From Candidatus Syntrophopropionicum ammoniitolerans (lineage in GTDB: Bacteria > Bacillota > Desulfotomaculia > Desulfotomaculales > Pelotomaculaceae), in contig JABMJD010000001.1 in assembly GCA_013201395.1 (NCBI GenBank), forward strand, positions 1-64,000: a stretch of DNA of 64,000 bases, written 5' to 3'. The notes beneath the pieces were generated by a model. It worked only from the letters and a program-made list of their open reading frames with translations. It was not told the DNA's origin and searched no databases. The first letter of the stretch is position 1. Each line of letters starts with the position of its first letter. The translations under genes and the position numbers were made by a program. Shown one piece after another: positions 9,884-18,612 of the stretch.

Positions 9884-11185
9884 ATGAAGGTTCTAATACT
9901 CACAGTGGGCGGATCGGACGCCCCAATTGTTAATTGTATAAAAAATTACCAGCCAAACTATGTGGTTTTTCTATGCACAGGAGATGAAAATGGCAAGAAG
10001 GGCAGTAAGAAAATAATCGCTAACGGGCCCATTGTAAAAAAAGAGCGACCTTGCAAAATGTGTGATCATGAGGATGTTACAAAAAAAGATTGTGTTGTTG
10101 ACCAGTGTGCTTTAGGCAGCGATGATTATTCCATTCATGTGGTACCTCATGATGAACCTAACATGTGCTATGAAACTGCATTTAAATTGATCAAACATTA
10201 TACCAGCGAGGGACATGAAGTTATAGTTGACTATACGGGTGGCACAAAATCGATGTCCGTTGGCCTGGCTGTCGCGGCTATGGAATTTCCCCAGAGCAAA
10301 CTGAGCGTTGTCAAAGGTGTTAGACAGGATTTGGACCGGATAAAGGATGGGATGGAAGTGGTTTCAAAACTGCCATCCCATGCTGTTTTTGCGCAGAGGC
10401 AAAAAAGGCTATGTATGGATTTAATCAGCCAACACAACTATGCTGGAGCCGTACGGATTTTAGAAGAGTTAAGCACCCTGGGTTTTGTTGATGATGAGAA
10501 AGAATTTAACCGGCTGCTAATTCTTTGCCGCAGTTTTGCTGCCTGGGATAAATTCGATTACTATAAAGCGGCAGATATGATGAGTGTTTATAGTAGTGAC
10601 CCGCTGATTACCGAATACTATGCTGCCCTCAGACAAATTTGCGCTGCATTGGAGTGGTACCGGGATTGGGCCCCAGGAGACAAAAAACCGCCTCCTGTTT
10701 TTATGCTTATTTATGATGTTCTGCTAAACGCTGAGCGAAGGGCCGATCAAGGCCATTATGATGATGCCGTTTCCAGAATGTACAGGGCATTGGAGATGTA
10801 CGGGCAATTCTGCCTGCGCACAGGTGAACCACAACTGACTAGTGAAGATATGGATGTATCATTAATACCGGAACAACACCGGGAGTATTATGAAAGGAAA
10901 CGAGGTATAGGGGGCAGGATTCAGATCGGTTTGATAGATGATTATGAACTGCTGGCTCTGCTTGGTCACCCGGTAAACCAGGTATGGGAAAATTGTCGGG
11001 TTCAGATAAAAGGTGTTTTAAATAATAGGAACGACAGCTTTCTGGCCCACGGCATGACACCCGTTCCCTATGAGGAATATACTAATATGAAGAATATAAT
11101 ATGGGGTTTTATATCTAGCTGTGATGAAGTTATGAAAATCAAGAAAAGGTTATTAGAATATAAACAGTTTCCACTGGAAATATAA
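9884..11185 (+). CDS. CARF-HEPN protein, TIGR02710/Cas02710-like (Csm6-like ancillary RNase)
   Basis: KVLILTVGGSDAPIVNCIKNYQPNYVVFLCTG, VDYTGGTKSMSV CARF motif; C-terminal RNDSFLAH fits the HEPN Rx4-6H pattern. Confidence 0.82.
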   Translation: MKVLILTVGGSDAPIVNCIKNYQPNYVVFLCTGDENGKKGSKKIIANGPIVKKERPCKMCDHEDVTKKDCVVDQCALGSDDYSIHVVPHDEPNMCYETAFKLIKHYTSEGHEVIVDYTGGTKSMSVGLAVAAMEFPQSKLSVVKGVRQDLDRIKDGMEVVSKLPSHAVFAQRQKRLCMDLISQHNYAGAVRILEELSTLGFVDDEKEFNRLLILCRSFAAWDKFDYYKAADMMSVYSSDPLITEYYAALRQICAALEWYRDWAPGDKKPPPVFMLIYDVLLNAERRADQGHYDDAVSRMYRALEMYGQFCLRTGEPQLTSEDMDVSLIPEQHREYYERKRGIGGRIQIGLIDDYELLALLGHPVNQVWENCRVQIKGVLNNRNDSFLAHGMTPVPYEEYTNMKNIIWGFISSCDEVMKIKKRLLEYKQFPLEI

Positions 11186-11464
11186 GCGGAGAAAGGGCCT
11201 CCTTAAAGTTAACTTGGGGGGACAAGCCCCAAACAAATAGTGGCATTTGCATTTGTCAGCCAGCATACTGAGGCATTTTTGAATACTCTGATTCCAATCT
11301 ACACCCCTAATTCTAGTTGCCTTAAGTCAAATGGCTATACCTTTTGGGGTATTTCACTAAAAGCTAAGGCCCGGGTAGTGAATGTGACTTATATGAAGGG
11401 TGCCCTCATTCCACAGTTGGTATCTTCTTTAGCACTGGCGGCTGGTTTAAAACCAGTCAGATCG

Positions 11465-11693
11465 CCTTTTGCCCCATATAATTTGCCGTGCCCCGGGCAA
11501 AATAAAAGAAGGGTTTCCACTGCCCAGAGTGAAGATAGATATTGATATAGGTTTTTCCAGATAAATGATTTTTCGCAAAAGGAAGGGGTTTTGGAGCAGA
11601 AAAGGGATTTGCGAAATTTTGGGCTCATAAGGCCCGTTACTATAGCTAAAAAACCCAGTGTTAACATGGGTTTGAGCCAACCGCCTGTAGTCG
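11465..11693 (+). promoter_or_regulatory. CRISPR leader of array 2 (preceded by a remnant of the csa1 3' end)
   Basis: Near-identical to 15750-15970 upstream of array 3 (e.g. AAAATAAAAGAAGGGTTTCCACTGCCCAGAGTGAAGATAGATATTGATAT). Confidence 0.9.
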
Positions 11694-12851
11694 GTTGCAT
11701 CGCTGGACCCGCTGACAAGGGGACTGAAAGACGGCGGCATTGCCGACCTGACGAATGTAATTCTCCGTTGCATCGCTGGACCCGCTGACAAGGGGACTGA
11801 AAGGTTACCGCCCGCACAGGTATCATAGCCCTATTTTGCAGTTGCATCGCTGGACCCGCTGACAAGGGGACTGAAAGTACTCAGACAACACTGTTGCATG
11901 GCCACCCAACCAGGCGTTGCATCGCTGGACCCGCTGACAAGGGGACTGAAAGGTTGGCTATATGCCCAGGGCATACCGGACCATTACGCTGCGTTGCATC
12001 GCTGGACCCGCTGACAAGGGGACTGAAAGGCAATGATTGGGGTGCTTAAGAATGTTGACTCACTTTGTTGCATCGCTGGACCCGCTGACAAGGGGACTGA
12101 AAGTCCATAACTCTGTTCCTGTTGACACTGTTGTCGATACCGTTGCATCGCTGGACCCGCTGACAAGGGGACTGAAAGCAATTATAGGATCCCCTAATTC
12201 AAGCGCCGGGTTCCCTCGTTGCATCGCTGGACCCGCTGACAAGGGGACTGAAAGGCAAAAATCTACTGAGGCGGAGTGGGTGTGACTCCGTTGCATCGCT
12301 GGACCCGCTGACAAGGGGACTGAAAGAAACTCTCCGCACATTTTACGGATCAGATCAGCGTATGTTGCATCGCTGGACCCGCTGACAAGGGGACTGAAAG
12401 ACACCGACAGGCTAATTCTGTCCGTGAAAAATGTTTTGTTGCATCGCTGGACCCGCTGACAAGGGGACTGAAAGTTTATTTTTTGAGATAGCGTAGCCGT
12501 GCCTATGCCTATGTTGCATCGCTGGACCCGCTGACAAGGGGACTGAAAGTCATTAGGCCCACCCTGTTTCTCTAGCATATTGTCTTAGTTGCATCGCTGG
12601 ACCCGCTGACAAGGGGACTGAAAGCAAGGTAATATGTTGCGCTTGCCGCATCAATTGCGGGAGTTGCATCGCTGGACCCGCTGACAAGGGGACTGAAAGA
12701 TACTCCAGTTAGCCCGGGACCAGGGCTGGCAACCGGAGCGAGTTGCATCGCTGGACCCGCTGACAAGGGGACTGAAAGCTGCTAGGTGGTGACGCAGTTA
12801 TAATTGATACTAGCGTTGCATCGCTGGACCCGCTGACAAGGGGACTGAAAG
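11694..12851 (+). CRISPR. CRISPR array 2, 16 repeats / 15 spacers, repeat GTTGCATCGCTGGACCCGCTGACAAGGGGACTGAAAG
   Basis: Repeat starts read at 11694, 11767, 11841, 11915, 11993, 12067, 12142, 12218, 12290, 12364, 12438, 12513, 12588, 12663, 12742, 12815; spacers about 35-42 nt. Confidence 0.98.
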
Positions 12852-12872
12852 ACTATTACACCGCCAATTAAG

Positions 12873-12898
12873 GCCGCCTGTGCTTTGGCGGTTTTTTG
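12873..12898 (+). terminator. Rho-independent terminator after array 2
   Basis: CCGCC-tgtgcttt-GGCGG followed by TTTTTT. Confidence 0.7.
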
Positions 12899-12999
12899 CT
12901 ATGTGGTGCACCCTTGGAAACTACCGTGCTAACTCCCCTGGTTAAAAATTCCTCTAGGTGGGTATAATAGGGACCAAAACAGAAGGGATTTACATTTAA

Positions 13000-14007
13000 A
13001 TGGATCTCCTTGTTTCCAACTACGGCTCCTTTCTGGGGAAAAAAAGCGAGCGGCTGGTTTTAAAAGAAAAAGGCAAGGTTGTCAACGAAATTCCTTTTTA
13101 TGATCTGACGCAGGTGACCATTGATACCCCCGGCGCCAGCCTCTCCACCGACTTGATCAGAGAATGTGTGGAGCATGGCATCCAGATTAGCTTTCTCACC
13201 CCTTCAGGAAAGCCCTTCGCCAAACTAGTTTCACCCTATTTGACGGGCACGGTGCTTACCCGCCGGGAGCAGCTGCTGGCCTTTACCGATACCAGGGGTG
13301 TTGCCCTGGCTAAGTTTTTTGTTGAAGGCAAGTTGAAAAACCAGCTCAATGTGCTAAAATATTTTGCCAAATACCGTAAAGGTGTAGATCAAGAACTTTT
13401 TGCGGCTATCTACACCAGGATCACCCAGATGGAGCAAATCTCAGATCAGCTTGGCCAGATCAAGGGTAGCTGTATAGATGATGTGCGCGGTCAGATTATG
13501 TCTGCGGAAGGGCGAGCCGGAAACCTGTACTGGCAAGGTGTCAAACTGCTAATCGAGGACAAGGTGGATTTCCCTGGGCGCCAACACCGAGGCGCCGCCG
13601 ATCCGGTCAACTCACTGCTGAATTATGGTTACGGTATGCTTTACCGGCAGGTGGAGGGCGCTCTAATATTAGCCGGCCTGGATCCCTTTGCTGGTTTTTT
13701 GCATGTGGATCGTCCGGGCAAGCTGAGCCTGGTCTATGATTTTGTTGAAGAATTCCGGCAGCAGGTGGTAGATCGGGTGGTAGTGGCCATGATAAACAAA
13801 GGCATTGCTGTGGAAATGGAGGACGGGATGCTTTCGACCGCTACCAGGCGCTGCCTGTCTGAACGAATTAACGAACGGCTGGAAAGTCAGGCCACGTTCC
13901 GGGGCAAGAAATATAAACTGTGCACTATTATTCAGAGCCAGGCCCGCCGTGTGGCCACTTTTTTACGGGGCGAGGCCAAATACCGGCCTTTTGTCGGCGG
14001 ATGGTAG
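13000..14007 (+). CDS. cas1: CRISPR-associated endonuclease Cas1
   Basis: MDLLVSNYGSFLGKKSERLVLKEKGKVVNEIPFYDLTQVTI; HVDRPGKLSLVYDFVEEFRQQVVDRVV motif. Confidence 0.97.
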   Translation: MDLLVSNYGSFLGKKSERLVLKEKGKVVNEIPFYDLTQVTIDTPGASLSTDLIRECVEHGIQISFLTPSGKPFAKLVSPYLTGTVLTRREQLLAFTDTRGVALAKFFVEGKLKNQLNVLKYFAKYRKGVDQELFAAIYTRITQMEQISDQLGQIKGSCIDDVRGQIMSAEGRAGNLYWQGVKLLIEDKVDFPGRQHRGAADPVNSLLNYGYGMLYRQVEGALILAGLDPFAGFLHVDRPGKLSLVYDFVEEFRQQVVDRVVVAMINKGIAVEMEDGMLSTATRRCLSERINERLESQATFRGKKYKLCTIIQSQARRVATFLRGEAKYRPFVGGW

Positions 14008-14020
14008 GGTAGGTGGTGAA

Positions 14021-14287
14021 TTGAAAACCCTGGTTATTTACGATATCGAAGAGGACAGGATCCGCACCAAAATATTCGAAGCCTGCAAGGATTATGGTCT
14101 TGCCCACATCCAGTATTCCGCCTTTTTTGGTGAATTGAACCACAACCGCAGGGAAGAGCTAACCCAGAGGATTAAAAGAACCCTGGGCAGACGAAACGGC
14201 AACATATTCATCTGCCCCATTTGTGACAAGGACCTAAAACTCCTCACGGTGATCAATGTGCAGCCCGGAGGGATTCTTGATGCTTAG
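14021..14287 (+). CDS. cas2: CRISPR-associated Cas2 (TTG start, 88 aa)
   Basis: MKTLVIYDIEEDRIRTKIFEACKDYGLAHIQYSAFFGEL; in-frame part of ORF 13805-14287. Confidence 0.93.
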   Translation: MKTLVIYDIEEDRIRTKIFEACKDYGLAHIQYSAFFGELNHNRREELTQRIKRTLGRRNGNIFICPICDKDLKLLTVINVQPGGILDA

Positions 14288-14852
14288 ACTGAGGGTAACA
14301 GATATCAAGCAATACCTATATTGCCCACGGATTATCTATTTTACCTATGTCTGCCCAGTTCAGAAGAAGGTTACACGGAAGATGCAGTACGGTACAGAAG
14401 CACACTTGGAGCTGGATCAACTGGAAAAACGCCGGACTTTTAGGCGTTATAACTTCAAAGATGGCCAGCGAAAATTTCACACCGCTCTTTATTCCCCGCG
14501 CCTGGGCCTGCAGGGCAAATTGGACATGCACATCATAGCGGGAGGCGATATCTTTCCCGTTGAATTCAAGCACAGTTCGCAAAAGCCGTCTTTGAACCAT
14601 AAATACCAGCTTGTTTCCTATGCCATGCTGCTGGAGGATGAATATAACAAACCTGTGCGCTATGGCTTTATATATATAGATCAGGGCCAAATTATAACAG
14701 TAGACGTTACACCCAATGCTCGGCTTTTTGTTAAGGAAACTCTGAATAAGATCCGCCTGTTGGTATTAAGGGAATTAATGCCCAATAGGGTTCGTGAAAA
14801 AGGAAAATGTATTGACTGCGAGTATCGTAATTTTTGCGGGGATGTGAGGTAG
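14280..14852 (+). CDS. cas4: CRISPR-associated Cas4 exonuclease
   Basis: VTDIKQYLYCPRIIYF; VEFKHSSQK nuclease motif; C-terminal CIDCEYRNFC cysteines; overlaps the cas2 stop. Confidence 0.93.
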   Translation: MLRLRVTDIKQYLYCPRIIYFTYVCPVQKKVTRKMQYGTEAHLELDQLEKRRTFRRYNFKDGQRKFHTALYSPRLGLQGKLDMHIIAGGDIFPVEFKHSSQKPSLNHKYQLVSYAMLLEDEYNKPVRYGFIYIDQGQIITVDVTPNARLFVKETLNKIRLLVLRELMPNRVREKGKCIDCEYRNFCGDVR

Positions 14853-14856
14853 AAAA

Positions 14857-15777
14857 ATGTACTTTTTAACCGATGAAGAAAGGAAACAGCTATCTAAAGG
14901 ATACCTGCCGCGTTCCAGACAAATGGAAATAGCTGAAGAACTGCGGGGGTGGAATTGGCACCAGCCGCCGCTAGCGCCTGTTTATGATCAAAGATTGGCC
15001 TTGTATGAGGTGGCCAATTCATATTGTTCAACAAACCGGGACCTTTACCTGAGAAGGATTGACGGTATAAAAACCCGGCCCAACGCTGCCATGATCAGGG
15101 GGAAAATATTCCACGATATCCTGGTCCGGGTATTGGTGCGGGCCAAAAGGTTGATTTACGAAAAAGGGGTGGGCAATTTTCAAGAAATACTAAAACAATT
15201 AAATGCTCCCCTTAGTTTAGGTTTTCTGTCAGAATATCAGGACCAGCTCCAGGAAGCAGAGTTCTCCGAATTGAAGAAAAAGGCTGTCACCCTGGCTGCT
15301 TTTGAAAACGCCAGGGTTGCTGCACGGGTTCAGGAAATACTGGTGAAGCAGCCTTATATAGCTGAGGATTCCCTGGCTGCTCTGGCTATACCCGTTGTTG
15401 TGGAGCAAAAACTGGACGGTACGTTTTTTGGGTTGAGTGCAAATCTCAGCGCTGATGCCTATACATTTTCTGAGCCGATGGTGCTGGATTTGAAATTCGG
15501 CCGGCCCCAAAAATTTCACCAGCTTACTACAACCGGTTATGCTCTGGTGATGGAAGCCATTTATGAATATCCGATAAATTTGGGTTGCCTGGTTTATGCT
15601 GAATTCAAAGGCGACCGCCTGGTGGTAAAAAAGGACATTCATGTTATTGATGAGGAACTGCGCCAGTGGTTTATTGAAGAGCGGGATGAAAAAATGAGGA
15701 TGGTTTACGAGGAAATGGATCCGGGATTTGGCCAGTGCTATGATAGCTGTCCATATAATTTGCAGTGTCACGGGTAA
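14857..15777 (+). CDS. csa1: Csa1 / Cas4-like subtype I-A adaptation protein
   Basis: MYFLTDEERKQLSKGYLPRSRQMEIAEELRGWNWHQPPLAP; MVLDLKFGRPQ; C-terminal CYDSCPYNLQC. Confidence 0.88.
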   Translation: MYFLTDEERKQLSKGYLPRSRQMEIAEELRGWNWHQPPLAPVYDQRLALYEVANSYCSTNRDLYLRRIDGIKTRPNAAMIRGKIFHDILVRVLVRAKRLIYEKGVGNFQEILKQLNAPLSLGFLSEYQDQLQEAEFSELKKKAVTLAAFENARVAARVQEILVKQPYIAEDSLAALAIPVVVEQKLDGTFFGLSANLSADAYTFSEPMVLDLKFGRPQKFHQLTTTGYALVMEAIYEYPINLGCLVYAEFKGDRLVVKKDIHVIDEELRQWFIEERDEKMRMVYEEMDPGFGQCYDSCPYNLQCHG

Positions 15778-15970
15778 AATAAAAGAAGGGTTTCCACTGC
15801 CCAGAGTGAAGATAGATATTGATATGGGTTTTTCCAGATTAATGGTTTTTCGCAAAAGGAAGGGGTTTTGGAACAGAAAAGGGATTTGCGAAATTTTGTG
15901 CCATTTAAGCCCGGCATGATAGCTTAAAAACCCAGTGTTGCCAAGGGTTTGAACCACCCGCCCGTAGTCG
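15778..15970 (+). promoter_or_regulatory. CRISPR leader of array 3
   Basis: About 190 bp, near-identical to the array 2 leader, ends ..CCCGTAGTCG immediately before the first repeat. Confidence 0.92.
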
Positions 15971-17760
15971 GTTACATTGCCACACCCGCTAACAAGGGGA
16001 CTGAAAGCTCCAGTCAATGGTATGGGGAACATCCTGGAACGTCTGTTACATTGCCACACCCGCTAACAAGGGGACTGAAAGGAAACTTGCTTGCTATTGC
16101 GGGGTACAACATCGTTGTAGTTACATTGCCACACCCGCTAACAAGGGGACTGAAAGTTCTCTCGATGGTCCGCAACTTTTCCTGGAATTCATCTGTTACA
16201 TTGCCACACCCGCTAACAAGGGGACTGAAAGCCGAGCACCAGTCGATTACCGGTGAGGAATATGTCGATGTTACATTGCCACACCCGCTAACAAGGGGAC
16301 TGAAAGCACCACTACCAACGCCTTTCATGTAATTTTCAATTTCGTTACATTGCCACACCCGCTAACAAGGGGACTGAAAGCTTTTATGGGCGGGGGCCGG
16401 ATTCGAACCGGCTTTGCCGTTACATTGCCACACCCGCTAACAAGGGGACTGAAAGGCTGTAAGAACCGTCTGACTATCAACAAGCTGACTACGTTACATT
16501 GCCACACCCGCTAACAAGGGGACTGAAAGTGATACTTTGTGGATGCAGGGGAAAGGAAGAACCCATGTTACATTGCCACACCCGCTAACAAGGGGACTGA
16601 AAGGATCAATATCTCTTGGTACCCGCCAGCTGTTTGCTGCGTTACATTGCCACACCCGCTAACAAGGGGACTGAAAGTTACATGACATTGTGAGACAAGT
16701 AGCCGAAAGCACCGAGTTACATTGCCACACCCGCTAACAAGGGGACTGAAAGACACACTGCAATACCGATCAGCGCGGGAAGATAAAGATGTTACATTGC
16801 CACACCCGCTAACAAGGGGACTGAAAGGATCAAGCAAATAGAGGAGTGCAGGAAGCCTTGAAAAGTTACATTGCCACACCCGCTAACAAGGGGACTGAAA
16901 GATATTGGGCACGGGCGGCAAACTGGATGATCTGGTAAGTTACATTGCCACACCCGCTAACAAGGGGACTGAAAGTTTGCGAATGCCGACTTTTGCTCTG
17001 CCCTTAGATCCTAGTTACATTGCCACACCCGCTAACAAGGGGACTGAAAGATTACACGAGTAAACCAATCAGTTATATTTCCTTGACGTTACATTGCCAC
17101 ACCCGCTAACAAGGGGACTGAAAGAACTATTTCCCGCATGTTAAATTCCTTCTGCTGTAAAGTTACATTGCCACACCCGCTAACAAGGGGACTGAAAGCT
17201 TAGAAGTTTCGGTTAAGGCAGTTATGCACATATCCGTTACATTGCCACACCCGCTAACAAGGGGACTGAAAGGCGGCGGGAGTGTGTTTGACGACGGGGA
17301 TATCCCGTTGTTACATTGCCACACCCGCTAACAAGGGGACTGAAAGCCTTGATTATTTAATTGAGAACCGTCTGTAGGAACTCTGTTACATTGCCACACC
17401 CGCTAACAAGGGGACTGAAAGATTTAGATATATTGCATATGTACATAATGCCTTGCATATGTACATAATGCCTTGCATATGTACATAATGCCTTCCGGTG
17501 TTACATTGCCACACCCGCTAACAAGGGGACTGAAAGGCTTGCTCAACCACAACTGGTTTTCTGACACTTTCAAAGTTACATTGCCACACCCGCTAACAAG
17601 GGGACTGAAAGTTATAATTCTTATCAAATTTAGTTCTCCTTTCTTTTCGTTACATTGCTATACCCGCTGACAAGGGGACCGAAAGTTTGGCACTTCTGCT
17701 ATCATATGGTTAGGATAAGAAGGTTGCAGTACCACTCCCGCTGATAAGGGGGACTGAAAG
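15971..17760 (+). CRISPR. CRISPR array 3, about 24 repeat units, repeat GTTACATTGCCACACCCGCTAACAAGGGGACTGAAAG
   Basis: 22 essentially identical repeats from 15971 to 17611, then a degenerate one at 17649 and an array-1-type one at 17723. Confidence 0.98.
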
Positions 17761-17883
17761 GAAAGGACTCCGCCCGGCTGGGGGGGGGACAGTCCCCCGA
17801 CAGGTAGCAACATTTGCCAGGCCATCTGCTATAGGTTAACGGGGTATGTATAATTTGTTTGTACAATATATTAGGGGCTTTAA

Positions 17884-18216
<333 letters not shown>

Positions 18217-18443
18217 AGATGTGCCCCCTTTCCCTGACCAGTCATCTATTCAGCTATAACTGGCTGGAACAAGGGACCGGATCCCTAGTTTCATATCATG
18301 CGGGTAATGTACGAAAGGCAGAAGCAGAAATGCCAAGATGTGTTATAACCTGGCACCACCTGCCTTTCTTCTTTGTTTACCAAATAAAAAGCAATATAAT
18401 TGTCGATAATTTATTCATGGGACTATATACATAGCCAGACCAC

Positions 18444-18472
18444 CGAAGCCGGGTTCATAACCCGGCTTTAGC
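18444..18472 (+). terminator. Terminator-like hairpin
   Basis: AAGCCGGGTT-CATA-ACCCGGCTTT. Confidence 0.5.
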
Positions 18473-18612
18473 TTTGATCCTATATTTTTGCCGGCAGAAA
18501 TTGCGCCTGCGATATTTTTACTGTATGAACACCCCGCACTTTCCTTGTCTAATAAAGGAATACTCCGGCTGCCATTGAATTATACTATTTGGAATACAGA
18601 AGGCAGGTGGTT

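Noticed and set aside
9736-9933. 65-aa ORF between the large RAMP gene and the CARF-HEPN gene
   Set aside because: Overlaps the start of the CARF gene out of frame and has no recognisable features; possible but unsupported.
11240-11545. 101-aa ORF before array 2
   Set aside because: It runs across a decayed csa1-tail copy into the leader; no recognisable protein. Treated as non-coding duplicated sequence.
11984-12766. Several ORFs with repeated LSVPLSAGPAMQ / FSPLVSGSSDAT peptides
   Set aside because: Translation of CRISPR repeats whose unit length often is a multiple of three; not genes.
12940-12968. Possible cas1 promoter (GTTAAA..TATAAT)
   Set aside because: The -10 is good but the -35 match is weak; not strong enough to list as a feature.
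15229-16059. 276-aa minus-strand ORF
   Set aside because: Antisense to csa1, leader and the first repeats; csa1 on the plus strand is well supported.
15949-17670. ORFs with repeated LPHPLTRGLK / FSPLVSGCGNVT peptides
   Set aside because: Translation of array 3 repeats in different frames; not genes.
18219-18434. 71-aa ORF after the GIY-YIG gene
   Set aside because: Overlaps a strong hairpin element, composition not protein-like.
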